Counted from the stretch's first letter, positions 27,328 to 37,124 are shown. The stretch: 60,495 nucleotides of DNA from Sphingomonas sp. CCH10-B3 (GCF_001556185.1 NZ_LSIJ01000096.1:1-60495), one strand, 5' to 3'. The notes: a model not told the origin generated them from the letters alone. Made by a program: numbers and translations.

Positions 27328-28584
27328 TCAGCCTCCGTAGGGTTCGAGTACAAGATCGCGCGTGACGATCACGCGGACGGGGAAGCCCGGCCGGATGGTG
27401 AGCGTTGGTGCGATATTGAGCTGGCGCTGGACGATCTGCTGGCCGGTCTGGCTGATGCTGTTCGATGCGCCGTTACGCAGGGCCCGCACAATGTCGCTTT
27501 CGCCGCTCGACGAACCAGATTCTGCGCCGACGCTGAGCAGCGTGGACAAGGCCGCGGCCTTGAACAGTTCGCCCCAATGGTAATCGACGCCATCCTCCAG
27601 CCCGGCATAGCCCTCGGCGTCGGCGCCGGGTTGGCGTTCCAGTACGATCGAGTGGCCATTCGGGAAGATTAGCCGGCTCCAGACGAGCAGGATGCGGCGC
27701 TGTCCGAACCCGACGCCGCTATCATACTGGCCGATGACGCGGGTGCCCTGCGGCACGAGTAGGATCTTACCCGTCGGGCTGTCATAGACATTCTCCGTCA
27801 CCTGCGCCGTGATCTGGCCTGGCAGATCGGAGTGGATGCCGGTGATGAGCGCGGCGGCGATCACCGCGCCAGCCTGAAGCACATTCTTCGACGCGGGCGC
27901 TACAACGCGATCCGGGGAGACGGTGCGCTTGTCGGGCGTCTGGTTGAGGAAGGCGAGTTGCCGATCCTGCGCCGAGGGTGTGGCTGGCTGCGGCGCGAGG
28001 CCGAGACTGGCGAGATCGGGTTGCGGTACGGTCGCGGTAGTCGGCGTTGTGGCGGTGTTCCCCGGCCTCGTTTCGGTGTTGGCGAACAGCCTTGCGGTCC
28101 GCGCCGATTCCAGTTCCTGCGCCCGGCGTTGTTCCTCCGGTGTTGGTCCGACAGGCCCCAAAGGGGTGGCAATCCCCGGCGTCGGTACGGGCTGACCGGC
28201 ATTCTGTGCGTTGAGGATCGGACGGCCGAGATCGCCGGGCAGCGGCGGGCCGAGTTTGGGGACGCCGCTATAGTCCTTGGGTAGTCCGGCGAGGCCATCC
28301 GGCGTGGTGCGGTTATCGGTTGAGATCAGTTCCTGGCCTTGTTCGCCGCCATGACGGGTCTGGAGCGCATAGATCAGCGCGCCGCCGACGCCGACGCTGG
28401 CGGCAAGACCGAGACCTGCGAGCACCTTGCGCGACAGGCGGGTGATGCGCGGCGGCTCGGGCCGCAGCCGCATCGGCGCGACCGGCTCGCCGGTCAGCGG
28501 GCGTGCATTATCTTCAGTGGGCTCGACAGGACGCCCAACCTCTGGCTCGCGCCCTTCTTTCTTGTCGGGATCATCCTGTTTCAC
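27328..28584 (-). CDS. trbI: TrbI, type IV secretion outer-membrane channel protein (VirB10-like)
   Basis: About 418 residues. A charged cytoplasmic N-terminus is followed by one membrane segment (VLAGLGLAASVGVGGALIYAL), a Pro-rich periplasmic linker and a C-terminal TrbI/VirB10 domain containing GTRVIGQYDSGVGFGQRRI and VWSRLIFPNG. It spans the envelope and links the inner-membrane ATPases to the outer-membrane pore. The GTG at 28584 forms a GTGA overlap with trbG and has GGGAGG upstream; the longer upstream frame is inside trbG. Confidence 0.92.
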   Translation of the reverse strand: MKQDDPDKKEGREPEVGRPVEPTEDNARPLTGEPVAPMRLRPEPPRITRLSRKVLAGLGLAASVGVGGALIYALQTRHGGEQGQELISTDNRTTPDGLAGLPKDYSGVPKLGPPLPGDLGRPILNAQNAGQPVPTPGIATPLGPVGPTPEEQRRAQELESARTARLFANTETRPGNTATTPTTATVPQPDLASLGLAPQPATPSAQDRQLAFLNQTPDKRTVSPDRVVAPASKNVLQAGAVIAAALITGIHSDLPGQITAQVTENVYDSPTGKILLVPQGTRVIGQYDSGVGFGQRRILLVWSRLIFPNGHSIVLERQPGADAEGYAGLEDGVDYHWGELFKAAALSTLLSVGAESGSSSGESDIVRALRNGASNSISQTGQQIVQRQLNIAPTLTIRPGFPVRVIVTRDLVLEPYGG

Positions 28585-29609
28585 GACGCTGGCCTCCCAT
28601 CGGTGCGGGAGATGCGGACGCGCTTCTGGTTCTTGTCGGCTCCGAAGCGAAGCTCGGCGGCGGCGAACAGCCGATCGACGATCATGTAGTTGCCGCGCAC
28701 GCGGTAGTTCACGAGTTCGGATGTCGCGCCCTCCGGCCCGACGACGAACAGCGGCGGCATCTCGCCCTGGCCGATGCCGCGCGGAAACTCGATGAACACC
28801 TGCCGGCCGTCGTCGAATGCGCGGAGCGGCCGCCACGGCGCGCGGTCGCCCAACACCTCGTAGCGGAAATTTACACGGGAGAGATCGATGCCGTTCGCGA
28901 TCGGTTGCTGGGCCTCGGCTTGGCTGTTCTGGCGACGCAGCGCGATGAGCTGGTCCTGCGGATATTGCCAAGACACTGACGCCATATAGGTCGAAGGCGT
29001 CGAGCGCAGTTCCATATGGTAGGTGCGACGATCAGTGTTGATAACCAGGTTGGTCATCAGCTCGGCGCGCGTGGGCTTCACCAGGATATGCACGACCTTC
29101 GCCGCGCCTGTGCCGCTCTCGGTATCGCCGATTATCCAGCGCACCGTGTCGCCAGCGGCGACCGGGCCGGAGCCGACGAGCTGTTCTCCGGGCTGGAGCG
29201 AAATGTCGGTGATCTGCCCCGGCGAGGCATAGACCTGATAGAGCGCGCCATCGACGAAGGGATAGACCTGCATCGAATTGATGAAGCCGTTACGCACCGG
29301 CTGCATCCGCGCGGCGGCATTGGCCTGGTTGACGCGCACGGTCGGATCGGCGGCTTCTGGCTCGGGCTTGCCGTCCTTGCTGACCGGTTTCAACTGGCCG
29401 GGAAGCGGCAGCGGCCTGGGCAGCTCGACGACCTGCACGGGCTTGGGCGGATCGGCGGCGATGACGGCCGGAGCCGCATCGTCATAGGAAATCTCCGGCG
29501 GTGGGGTGTGCCCCGCACAGCCCGTGAGGGCGCAAGCGGAAAGCAGGAAAGCCGCGAGTGAGGCATTGCGGAAAGCCGGCCTCCCAGCTTTGCGGAAGGT
29601 CGGTGTCAT
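28581..29609 (-). CDS. trbG: TrbG, VirB9-like mating channel protein
   Basis: 342 residues with an N-terminal lipoprotein-type signal (SACALTGCAG). The conjugal transfer TrbG/VirB9/CagX domain is visible from NGFINSMQVYPFVDGALYQVY to the C-terminal NYMIVDRLF. It forms the outer-membrane core complex with TrbI and the lipoprotein partner. It overlaps trbF by ATGA at the start and trbI by GTGA at the end. Confidence 0.92.
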   Translation of the reverse strand: MTPTFRKAGRPAFRNASLAAFLLSACALTGCAGHTPPPEISYDDAAPAVIAADPPKPVQVVELPRPLPLPGQLKPVSKDGKPEPEAADPTVRVNQANAAARMQPVRNGFINSMQVYPFVDGALYQVYASPGQITDISLQPGEQLVGSGPVAAGDTVRWIIGDTESGTGAAKVVHILVKPTRAELMTNLVINTDRRTYHMELRSTPSTYMASVSWQYPQDQLIALRRQNSQAEAQQPIANGIDLSRVNFRYEVLGDRAPWRPLRAFDDGRQVFIEFPRGIGQGEMPPLFVVGPEGATSELVNYRVRGNYMIVDRLFAAAELRFGADKNQKRVRISRTDGRPAS

Positions 29610-30289
29610 TGTCCAAGCTCCTTCGACCAGTTGATGGCGTTGATGTAGATTCCCAGCGGGTTCTTCCGCAGCGTGTCGGCATCGCGGGGCGGCTGTACGG
29701 CGACGGTGAGGATCGCGGACCAGCGTTCGGAGCTGGCGAGCGAACCGTCCTGATAGCGGCGCTCGATCCAGGCGACGCGGAAGCTCGATGGCGAGGCGCG
29801 GATCACACTCGACACCTCGACCGCGACCTGCTGCCTGCCGACCTTGGCGAACGGATCGTTCGAGCGCGCATAGTCGTTGAGCGCCAGCGCGCCGGCCTGC
29901 GTGGTGAAGTCATAGGCGCGCAGCCAGTTCTGCCGCACGATGATGGCGTCGGCCGGAATGCCCCGGACCTGCTCGATGAACCGCGCGAGGTAGAAGGCGA
30001 TCTGCGCGTCGTTCGGCTGATAGTCGGCGGTCGCGGGCGCAATCGCCTGCGCCTGTCCAAGCCGATCGACCTGCACCACCCATGGCACGATCGAACCGTT
30101 CATCGACTGCCAGAACACTCCGGCCGAGAGAGCGGCGGAGAGCGCCAGCGAGCCGAAGGCCATCAGCCGCCAGTTCTTCGCCTGTACACGGGCCGAGCCG
30201 ATGCGGTCGTCCCAGACCTGGGCGGCGCGCTGATAGGGCGTCTCGGGTTCGGGGGATTTGCCGTAGTGGGTGGAAGGTCGCTTGAACAT
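29606..30289 (-). CDS. trbF: TrbF, VirB8-like scaffold protein
   Basis: 227 residues. One membrane segment (LMAFGSLALSAALSAGVFW, about 42-60) precedes a periplasmic VirB8-like domain (WLRAYDFTTQAGALALNDY ... WIERRY). It is an inner-membrane scaffold that contacts TrbG and TrbI. The gene sits two bases after trbL. Confidence 0.92.
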   Translation of the reverse strand: MFKRPSTHYGKSPEPETPYQRAAQVWDDRIGSARVQAKNWRLMAFGSLALSAALSAGVFWQSMNGSIVPWVVQVDRLGQAQAIAPATADYQPNDAQIAFYLARFIEQVRGIPADAIIVRQNWLRAYDFTTQAGALALNDYARSNDPFAKVGRQQVAVEVSSVIRASPSSFRVAWIERRYQDGSLASSERWSAILTVAVQPPRDADTLRKNPLGIYINAINWSKELGQ

Positions 30290-30291
30290 GG

Positions 30292-31644
30292 TCAGTCGCT
30301 TTCGGAGAGGTTGACGGAAGAGCCGCCGCCATGGGCATCGCCGGATTTGACGGCGTGGGCAGCGGCCTGGACGCCATGCGTCATCTGCTGGCCGCGCTTC
30401 ATGCGTTTGGCCCAGGCGGGCGGGCGGTCGGCGGACGATGGCGTGGCGGAGGCGGCGGGTGCAGATGCGGCGGAGCTGGCATCTGCCTCGGCCGCGCCCG
30501 CATCACCGGATACGGCGCGGCCACCCGCTTCAAAGCTCTCGCGCATCGAGGCGGCGGCACGCCGGAATGGGCTGGCGATGGCAGAGCCGGCTTTCGATGC
30601 GCCGGTCGATGCGACATTGCCAAGACCGGAGGCAACGCCGGATGCGCCGGACTGGCCGGCCGCGCCAAGGCTGTAGGCGGTGGACGCGCCACCCGCGAGT
30701 GTGGCCCCGCCACGGGCGGCAGCGGCAGCGCCTCCGGCAAGGGCAGCTCCACCAGATGCCACGGCGCCGACCGTCGCTGCACCCGCCGCGACCATGCCAC
30801 CGGCGGCGAGACCCGTGCCGACCGCCGCGCCCGCACCAAGCTGCGGGCCGCCGGAAACGAGACCGTTGGCGATGCCGGGGCCGAAGATGCCCAAGCCCAG
30901 CAGTGCCAGGGCCGCGAGCACGATGGTCATGGCGTCGTCGATCGAGGGCGTCGCGCCGTTGAAGCCGGCGGTGAACTCGGAGAACAGGGTCGAGCCGATG
31001 CCGATGATGACGGCGAGCACCAGGACTTTGATGCCCGACGAGATGACGTTGCCGAGGACGCGCTCGGCCATGAAGGCGGATTTACCGAACAGGCCGAACG
31101 GGATCAGCACGAAGCCGGCGAGCGTCGTCAGCTTGAACTCGATCAGGGTGACGAAGAGCTGGACGGCGAGGATGAAGAAGGCGAGCAGGATCAGCGCCCA
31201 GGCGAACATCAGGCAGGCGATCTGGATGAAGTTCTCGAAGAACGAGACCCAGCCCATCAGGTCGGAGATGGAATCGAGCAGCGGCCGGGCGGCGTCGAGG
31301 CCGGTCTGCGCGACCTTGCCGGGGCGCAGGAGATCGGCGGTGGTGAACCCCGTGCCTGACGCCTTCAGCCCGAGACCGGCGAAGCTCTCGAAGACGATGC
31401 GGGCGAGGTTGTTCCAGTTGCCGATGATGTAGGCGAACACGCCGACAAACAACGTCTTCTTGACCAGCCGCGCGATGATGTCCTCATCGGCGCCCCACGA
31501 CCAGAACAGCGCCGCCAGCGTCACGTCGATGACGATCAGCGTGGTCGCGATGAACGCCACTTCGGGGCGCAGCAGGCCGAAGCCGCTGTCGATATAGCGG
31601 GTGAAGACATCCAGGAAATGGTCGATGACGCCGGCGCCCTGCAT
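30292..31644 (-). CDS. trbL: TrbL, polytopic inner-membrane channel protein (VirB6-like)
   Basis: About 450 residues. Five to six membrane helices occupy the first 270 residues. The C-terminal tail is rich in Gly, Ala and Ser (GGAAAAARGGATLAGG and similar) and is hydrophilic, as is usual for TrbL. The start MQGAGVID at 31644 is chosen because it follows the TrbK stop by one base; the longer frame would overlap trbK. Confidence 0.92.
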   Translation of the reverse strand: MQGAGVIDHFLDVFTRYIDSGFGLLRPEVAFIATTLIVIDVTLAALFWSWGADEDIIARLVKKTLFVGVFAYIIGNWNNLARIVFESFAGLGLKASGTGFTTADLLRPGKVAQTGLDAARPLLDSISDLMGWVSFFENFIQIACLMFAWALILLAFFILAVQLFVTLIEFKLTTLAGFVLIPFGLFGKSAFMAERVLGNVISSGIKVLVLAVIIGIGSTLFSEFTAGFNGATPSIDDAMTIVLAALALLGLGIFGPGIANGLVSGGPQLGAGAAVGTGLAAGGMVAAGAATVGAVASGGAALAGGAAAAARGGATLAGGASTAYSLGAAGQSGASGVASGLGNVASTGASKAGSAIASPFRRAAASMRESFEAGGRAVSGDAGAAEADASSAASAPAASATPSSADRPPAWAKRMKRGQQMTHGVQAAAHAVKSGDAHGGGSSVNLSESD

Positions 31645-31645
31645 C

Positions 31646-31969
31646 TCAGCGGCTCCCGTTCTGGTCTGGTATGGACGGGGTTGGAGCGGTCGGCTCCGGG
31701 GACGCGACCGGCGCGGGCTGGCCCAGGAAGCGGCGACGGTTTTCGGCCCAGGCGTGAAGGCAGGACGGATCGCGCCCACCGGCTTCGCCCATTGCGCCAC
31801 ACCGCGCGAGTTCCACGCGCAGCGGATCTCGCGCCGGTGCCGGTCGCACCTGCGCGACCGGATCGTCCGCCCGCTCGGCGGGCCGGTTTATCTCGATTGC
31901 GGTGGCGGTGATCGCCAGCGCGACGAAGACGATGGCGCCGATACGCGCGAGGGTCTTGCCGTCCATCAC
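31646..31969 (-). CDS. TrbK-alt, putative entry exclusion protein
   Basis: 107 residues with one N-terminal membrane anchor (IGAIVFVALAITATAIEI) and a short polar domain containing RCGAMG...DPSCLHAWAENRRRFL. This matches the TrbK-alt proteins found between trbJ and trbL in alphaproteobacterial ICEs. A role in blocking mating between donors is assumed from the family name and position. Confidence 0.8.
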   Translation of the reverse strand: MMDGKTLARIGAIVFVALAITATAIEINRPAERADDPVAQVRPAPARDPLRVELARCGAMGEAGGRDPSCLHAWAENRRRFLGQPAPVASPEPTAPTPSIPDQNGSR

Positions 31970-31977
31970 GCCCCCGC

Positions 31978-32739
31978 TCAGTTGTTACCGTGGAACATCT
32001 GCGCGTTGCCGGGCTGGTAGCCCGATCCCGGCGTCAGGAAGCGGCGGCGCTGTTCCTGTCCCTGTGCGGCGGCGGCAGCGCGTTCGGCATCCGTCAGCGC
32101 CTGCGCCCGGCCGTTGGCGGCAACGAGCGCGGTGAGGTCGGCGAGTTGCTGGGCCTGGAGCGCGAGAAGCTGGTTACCGGCCTGCGTCGCCTGCAACGCG
32201 CCGGTCGCCGACTGGCTCGACCCGACCAGCGCCGACATCTGCGTGCGGTTGGTGTCGATGTTGCCGACCACGGTGGCCTGCACGCGCATCGCGTCCTGCA
32301 AGCCGCCGACCGTGTTCTGCCAGCGCGATTTCGCGTCGGCGACGAGCTGCGCGTCCGACGCCGACATGGAAGCGGTCGAGTATTTCTGGCTGAAGACCTG
32401 ATCGATCTTCTGGACGTCATAGGCGATGTTCTGCGCCTGGCTGAGCAGTTGCTGGGTGCGCTGCACCGACTGCTGCAACTGCTGGAGTGACGAGTAAGGC
32501 AGGCTCGCCAGATTGCGCGCCTGATTGATGAGCGACTGCGCTTCGTTCTGGAGCGAGGTGATCTGGTTGGTGATCTGCTGAAGCGAGCGCGCGGCGGTCA
32601 GCACGTTCTGCGCATAGTTGGACGGATCAAACACGACCCATTGCGCCTGCGCTGGTGTCGTGATGATCGGCGACAGGGCCAGCGGGACGGACAGGATGGA
32701 CGCGGCAAGCAACGCCGCGCGTGAACGGCGCAGTTTCAT
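31978..32739 (-). CDS. trbJ: TrbJ, VirB5-like transfer protein
   Basis: 253 residues with a cleavable signal peptide ending near TPAQAQ. The mature protein is mostly helical and Gln-rich (SLQQITNQITSLQNEAQSLI), like VirB5/TrbJ proteins that associate with the pilus tip. It overlaps trbE by ATGA. Confidence 0.92.
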   Translation of the reverse strand: MKLRRSRAALLAASILSVPLALSPIITTPAQAQWVVFDPSNYAQNVLTAARSLQQITNQITSLQNEAQSLINQARNLASLPYSSLQQLQQSVQRTQQLLSQAQNIAYDVQKIDQVFSQKYSTASMSASDAQLVADAKSRWQNTVGGLQDAMRVQATVVGNIDTNRTQMSALVGSSQSATGALQATQAGNQLLALQAQQLADLTALVAANGRAQALTDAERAAAAAQGQEQRRRFLTPGSGYQPGNAQMFHGNN

Positions 32740-35174
32740 TGGGACTTCTCCTTGTTGGTGAGGTTGGGAATGAGATCGGCGGCCCAGCCGACGCCGCGAT
32801 GGCGCAGCCAGGCGTCGAGGAATCCGTCCGTGCCATGCTCGGCGGTGACGCGGGCGATGGCGGCCTGATCGGTCTTCGAGGATGCGGCGCAGAGCGCTAG
32901 CGCCACCTCCGACAGGCCCAGCTCGAACAGCCGGTTGCCGCGCCGCGACTGGCAGTAATAGTCACGCTTGGGCATGGCCCGCGCGATGATCTCGATCTGC
33001 CGGTCGTTGAGACCGAAGCGGCGATAGATGGCGGTGATCTGCGGCTCGATCGCGCGCTCGTTGGGAAGCAGCAACCGGGTCTGGCAGCTTTCGATGATGG
33101 CGGGCGCGATGGCGCTGCCGTCGATGTCCGACAGCGACTGCGTGGCGAAGATGACGCTGGCGTTCTTCTTCCTGAGCGTCTTCAGCCATTCGCGGAGCTG
33201 GCCGGCGAAGCCCTCGTCGTCGAGCGCGAGCCAGCCCTCATCGACGATGATGAGGGTCGGCGATCCGTCGAGCCGGTCTTCGATGCGATGGAACAGATAG
33301 GCCAACACGGCGGGCGCGGCTTCGGTGCCGATCAGCCCCTCGGTCTCGAACGCCTGCACCGTCGCCGTGCCGAGATGTTCGGCCTCGGCATCGAGCAACC
33401 GGCCCCACGCCCCGCCAATGCAATAGGGACGCAGCGCCTGCTTGAGGTCGTTGGACTGCAAGAGGACGCAGAGGCCGGTGATCGTGCGTTCCTCGATCGG
33501 CGCGGAGGCCAGCGAGGTCAGCGCTGTCCAGAGATGCTCTTTCACCTCCGGCGTGATGGCGACGCTTTCGCGGGCGAGGATCGCGCCGAGCCAGTCGGCC
33601 GCCCATGCCCGTTCGGCGGCGTCATCGACGCGGGCGAGCGGTTGCAGCGATACGCTGTCGGCGCTGCCCTCGGTCAGCCCGCCGCCGAGATCGTGCCAGT
33701 CGCCGCGCATGGAGAGCGCCGCCGCGCGGATCGAGCCGCCGAAGTCGAAGGCGAAGACCTGCGCGCCGGCATAGCGCCGGAACTGCAAGGCCATCAGCGC
33801 CAGCAGCACCGACTTGCCCGCGCCGGTCGGGCCGACGATCAGCGTATGGCCGACATCGCCGACATGAAGGGAAAACCGGAACGGGGTCGAGCCTTCGGTC
33901 TTGCCGAACAGCAGCGGGGGGGCTGCGAAGTGCTCGTCCCGTTCCGGCCCCGCCCACACCGCTGACAGGGGAATCATGTGGGCGAGATTGAGCGTGGAGA
34001 TCGGCGGCTGCCGGACATTGGCGTAGACATGGCCGGGCAATGATCCCAGCCAGGCGTCCACGGCGTTGATGGTCTCGGCCATCGCGGTGAAGTCGCGGCC
34101 CTGAATGACCTTCTCGACCAGCCGCAGCTTCTCGTCGGCGATGCGCGGATCGGCGTCCCACACCGTCACCGTCGCGGTGACATAGGCGATGCCGGCATAG
34201 TCGGCGCCGAGTTCCTGAAGCGCGAGATCGGCGTCCGCTGCCTTGTTCGAGGCGTCGGTATCGACCAGCGCCGACGCCTCGTTGGTCATCACCTCCTTCA
34301 GGATCGCGGCGATCGACTTGCGCTTGGCGAACCATTGCCGCCTAATCTTCGTCAGCAGCTTCGTCGCGTCCGTCTTGTCGAGCAGGATCGCGCGGGTGGA
34401 CCAGCGATAGGGAAAGGCCAGCCGGTTCAGCTCGTCGAGCAGGCCCGGCGTCGTGGCGGTCGGGAAGCCGGTGATGGTCAGCACGCGCAGATGCGCCGAC
34501 CCCAGGCGCGGTTCCAACCCGCCGGTGAGCGGCTGATTGGCGAGCAGCGCGTCGAGATAGACCGGCGTCTCGGGGACGCGGACGCGATGGCGGTGTGTCG
34601 AGACGCAGCCATGCAGATAAGTCAGCGTTTCGCCGTCATCGAGCCAGCGGCATTCCGGCATGAAGGCTTCGACCAGGCGCAGCAGCCGGTCGGTGCGGTC
34701 GGCGAAGCCAGCCATCACCTCATGGGGATCGATACCGGTCTTCTCGCGGCCCTCATAGAGCCAGGTCTCGGCGCGCGCCGCGTCCTCGGCCGGCGGCAGA
34801 TAGGTGAAGGTGAGGAAATAGCCCGACTCGAAATGCGATCCGGCTTCCTCGAAATCGGCTTTCCGTTCCGCATCGACCAGCGCCGACGCCGAATCCGGGA
34901 AGGTGCTGTTCGGATAGGTCGCGGCGGCATGGCGCTGCGCCTCGACGAAGATCGCCCAGCCCGAACCCAAACGGCGGAAGGCGTTATTGAGGCGGCCGGC
35001 GACGGCCACCAGCTCGGCCGGCACGGCCGAATCCAGATCGGGACCGCGAAACCGCGCGGTGCGCTGGAAGCTGCCGTCCTTGTTGAGCACGATGCCGGGA
35101 GCCGCCAGCGCCACCCAGGGCAGGAAATCGGCGAGCCGGGCTTGTCTGTCGCGATATTCGGCGAGGTTCATCAT
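32736..35174 (-). CDS. trbE: TrbE, VirB4-like conjugation ATPase
   Basis: 812 residues. Walker A IVGPTGAGKSVLL and Walker B LIIVDEGWLALDD are both present, with the CagE/TrbE/VirB4 N-terminal domain before them. It is the large cytoplasmic ATPase that powers pilus assembly and substrate transfer. The length is normal for the family. It starts 12 bases after trbD. Confidence 0.95.
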   Translation of the reverse strand: MMNLAEYRDRQARLADFLPWVALAAPGIVLNKDGSFQRTARFRGPDLDSAVPAELVAVAGRLNNAFRRLGSGWAIFVEAQRHAAATYPNSTFPDSASALVDAERKADFEEAGSHFESGYFLTFTYLPPAEDAARAETWLYEGREKTGIDPHEVMAGFADRTDRLLRLVEAFMPECRWLDDGETLTYLHGCVSTHRHRVRVPETPVYLDALLANQPLTGGLEPRLGSAHLRVLTITGFPTATTPGLLDELNRLAFPYRWSTRAILLDKTDATKLLTKIRRQWFAKRKSIAAILKEVMTNEASALVDTDASNKAADADLALQELGADYAGIAYVTATVTVWDADPRIADEKLRLVEKVIQGRDFTAMAETINAVDAWLGSLPGHVYANVRQPPISTLNLAHMIPLSAVWAGPERDEHFAAPPLLFGKTEGSTPFRFSLHVGDVGHTLIVGPTGAGKSVLLALMALQFRRYAGAQVFAFDFGGSIRAAALSMRGDWHDLGGGLTEGSADSVSLQPLARVDDAAERAWAADWLGAILARESVAITPEVKEHLWTALTSLASAPIEERTITGLCVLLQSNDLKQALRPYCIGGAWGRLLDAEAEHLGTATVQAFETEGLIGTEAAPAVLAYLFHRIEDRLDGSPTLIIVDEGWLALDDEGFAGQLREWLKTLRKKNASVIFATQSLSDIDGSAIAPAIIESCQTRLLLPNERAIEPQITAIYRRFGLNDRQIEIIARAMPKRDYYCQSRRGNRLFELGLSEVALALCAASSKTDQAAIARVTAEHGTDGFLDAWLRHRGVGWAADLIPNLTNKEKSQ

Positions 35175-35186
35175 GGCCGCGCCCCC

Positions 35187-35465
35187 TCAGACCGAAAGGT
35201 GCGCGGGGATGCGTAGATGGCGGCGGCCGACCTCGACGAAGAGCGGATCGCGCTTCGCCGCCCACACCGCCGCGAAATGCCCGATCGCCCAGATGAGGAT
35301 GCCGGCCAGCCAGAGCCGCAGGCCGAGCCCGACCGCGCCGGCCAGCGTACCGTTCATGATGGCGATGGCGCGCGGCGCGCCGCCGAGCAGGATGGGTTCG
35401 CTGAGCGCCCGGTGCAGCGGGACGGTGTAGCCCGGCACCTCTCCGCCCTGATCGACGACGCCCAT
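35187..35465 (-). CDS. trbD: TrbD, VirB3-like inner-membrane protein
   Basis: 92 residues starting MGVVDQGGEVPGYTVPLHRAL, followed by a hydrophobic pair of helices and AKRDPLFVEV, which is the VirB3/TrbD signature. The ATG shares a base with the trbC stop (TGATG). The longer reading frame upstream lies inside trbC and is not used. Confidence 0.9.
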   Translation of the reverse strand: MGVVDQGGEVPGYTVPLHRALSEPILLGGAPRAIAIMNGTLAGAVGLGLRLWLAGILIWAIGHFAAVWAAKRDPLFVEVGRRHLRIPAHLSV

Positions 35466-35806
35466 CAGACCAGCGCCCCGCCGCCGAACGAGAAGAACGA
35501 CAGGAAGAAACTCGACGCGGCGAACGCGATCGACAGGCCGAAGACGATCTGGATCAGTCGGCGGAACCCACCGTTGGTATCGCCGAAGGCCAGCGTCAGG
35601 CCGGTGGTGATAATGATGATGACGGCGATGATCTTGGCGACGGGTCCTTCGATCGACTGGAGGATGGATTGCAGCGGCGCTTCCCACGGCATCGATGAGC
35701 CGGAAGCATGGGCGGGCGCCGCCACCATCACGCTGAGCGTGGCGACCGAAACGGTCATGGCGAGGCGCCGGCGCGACAGGCGCAGGCGGTGGACAACAGG
35801 CATCAT
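35465..35806 (-). CDS. trbC: TrbC, VirB2-like pilin
   Basis: 113 residues. A long signal peptide ends near APAHA, and the mature part has two hydrophobic helices (IIAVIIIITTGLTLAFG and LIQIVFGLSIAFAASSFFLSF) around a short polar loop, as in conjugative pilins. ATGA overlap with trbB. Confidence 0.92.
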   Translation of the reverse strand: MMPVVHRLRLSRRRLAMTVSVATLSVMVAAPAHASGSSMPWEAPLQSILQSIEGPVAKIIAVIIIITTGLTLAFGDTNGGFRRLIQIVFGLSIAFAASSFFLSFFSFGGGALV

Positions 35807-36792
35807 TGGGAGGCTCCTTCAGGCTGGGGGTGATGGTTGACGGGCGCGATGCGGTAATCCCCGTCCGGGCCGAGGCCCGCGACGCGGGCGAGTTCGGACA
35901 CGCGCCGCGCGGAACCGCGGCCGGACAGCACGGCCACCAGGTCGATCGTCTCGGCGATCAGCGCGCGGGGTACGGTGACGACGGCTTCCTGAATGAGCTG
36001 TTCCATCCGCCGCAAAGCGCCAATGGCGCTGCCGGCGTGGATCGTGCCGACACCGCCGGGATGGCCGGTGCCCCATGCCTTCAGGAGGTCGAGAGCTTCC
36101 GCGCCGCGCACCTCACCGATGGGGATGCGGTCGGGGCGCAGGCGTAAGCTGGAGCGGACGAGATCGGAGAGCGAGGCGACGCCATCCTTGGTCCGCATGG
36201 CGACGAGGTTGGGTGCAGCGCATTGCAGTTCGCGGGTATCCTCGATGATGACGACGCGATCGGAGGTCTTCGCCACTTCGGCCAACAGCGCATTGGTTAG
36301 TGTGGTCTTGCCGGTCGATGTACCGCCGGCGACGAGGATGTTGGCGCGGGACGCGACACCCTCGCGCAGCGCATCGGCCTGGGCCGCCGACATGATCCCC
36401 GCCGCGACATAATCGTCCAGCGTGAACACGGCGACGGCGGGCTTGCGGATGGCGAAGGCCGGGGCCGCGACCACGGGTGGCAACAGCCCCTCGAACCGCT
36501 CTCCGGTTTCGGGCAGCTCGGCCGAGACGCGCGGGGCGCCGGCATGGACCTCGGCGCCGACATGGTGGGCGACCAGGCGGACGATCCGCTCGCCATCGGC
36601 GGGCGACAGCCGCTCGCCCGTGTCGGACAGTCCTTCGGAAGGCCGGTCGACCCAGATGCGCCCGTCCGGGTTCAGCATCACCTCGACGACGGACGCATCT
36701 TCCAGAAACCGGGCAATCGCTGGCCCTAGCGCCGTGCGCAGCATCCGCGCGCCGCGTGCGAAACCTTCTCGATTGTGTTGTGAAGCCTTCAT
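35803..36792 (-). CDS. trbB: TrbB, VirB11-like ATPase
   Basis: 329 residues. Walker [10 protein letters not shown], Asp box and [11 protein letters not shown] with the His box are present, typical of VirB11/TrbB secretion ATPases. It is the first gene of the trb operon. Upstream it has lost the usual direct junction with the copG-like gene because 8 kb of cargo lies between them. Two small GC hairpins sit in its leader just before the start codon. Confidence 0.95.
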   Translation of the reverse strand: MKASQHNREGFARGARMLRTALGPAIARFLEDASVVEVMLNPDGRIWVDRPSEGLSDTGERLSPADGERIVRLVAHHVGAEVHAGAPRVSAELPETGERFEGLLPPVVAAPAFAIRKPAVAVFTLDDYVAAGIMSAAQADALREGVASRANILVAGGTSTGKTTLTNALLAEVAKTSDRVVIIEDTRELQCAAPNLVAMRTKDGVASLSDLVRSSLRLRPDRIPIGEVRGAEALDLLKAWGTGHPGGVGTIHAGSAIGALRRMEQLIQEAVVTVPRALIAETIDLVAVLSGRGSARRVSELARVAGLGPDGDYRIAPVNHHPQPEGASQ

Positions 36793-36835
36793 GTCACCCC
36801 GAGTTCAGCGGGGATCGACAGACCTTCCCCTTGCG
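36793..36835 (-). promoter_or_regulatory. Hairpin leader of trbB that may cover the ribosome site
   Basis: On the minus strand CCCCG and CGGGG (loop of seven) form a stem whose 3' arm is the only Shine-Dalgarno-like sequence, four bases before the trbB ATG. A second hairpin with CCCC-GCAA-GGGG precedes it. Stem formation would hide the ribosome site, so translational control of the trb operon is possible. Confidence 0.35.
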
Positions 36836-37026
36836 GGGTTGATTAAAAGAGCCGGATTTTGGGCGGTTACAACAAGTATTCAGCGTCGTAGTAGTGTAGC
36901 GTGCAAATACAGGAGAACGGCGGAACGCCATGTCCTATTGCTGACAACAGCTTCGAGGTTGACGAAGAACGCGGTGATGCGCCGTCGGCGATTCGCTGAG
37001 CAGACATAGTGCCTCAATCGAGGCTC

Positions 37027-37078
37027 TTGACGCCGTAGGACAATCGACCTAGAAAATTAGGTCAAATGTCCTACGGCG
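37027..37078. promoter_or_regulatory. Promoter with concentric double inverted repeat (TetR operator candidate)
   Basis: Outer arms CGCCGTAGGAC (37031-37041) and GTCCTACGGCG (37068-37078) and inner arms GACCTA (37046-37051) and TAGGTC (37058-37063) share exactly one centre at 37054.5. TTGACG (37027-37032), a 17-base spacer and TAGAAA (37050-37055) form a promoter reading toward tetR, so the -10 box lies at the centre of symmetry. A bound regulator would block it. Confidence 0.65.
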
Positions 37079-37124
37079 CGGGTCAGGTTGGCTTGTCTCT
37101 GCGCCCTGATCGTGGAAGCCGTAT

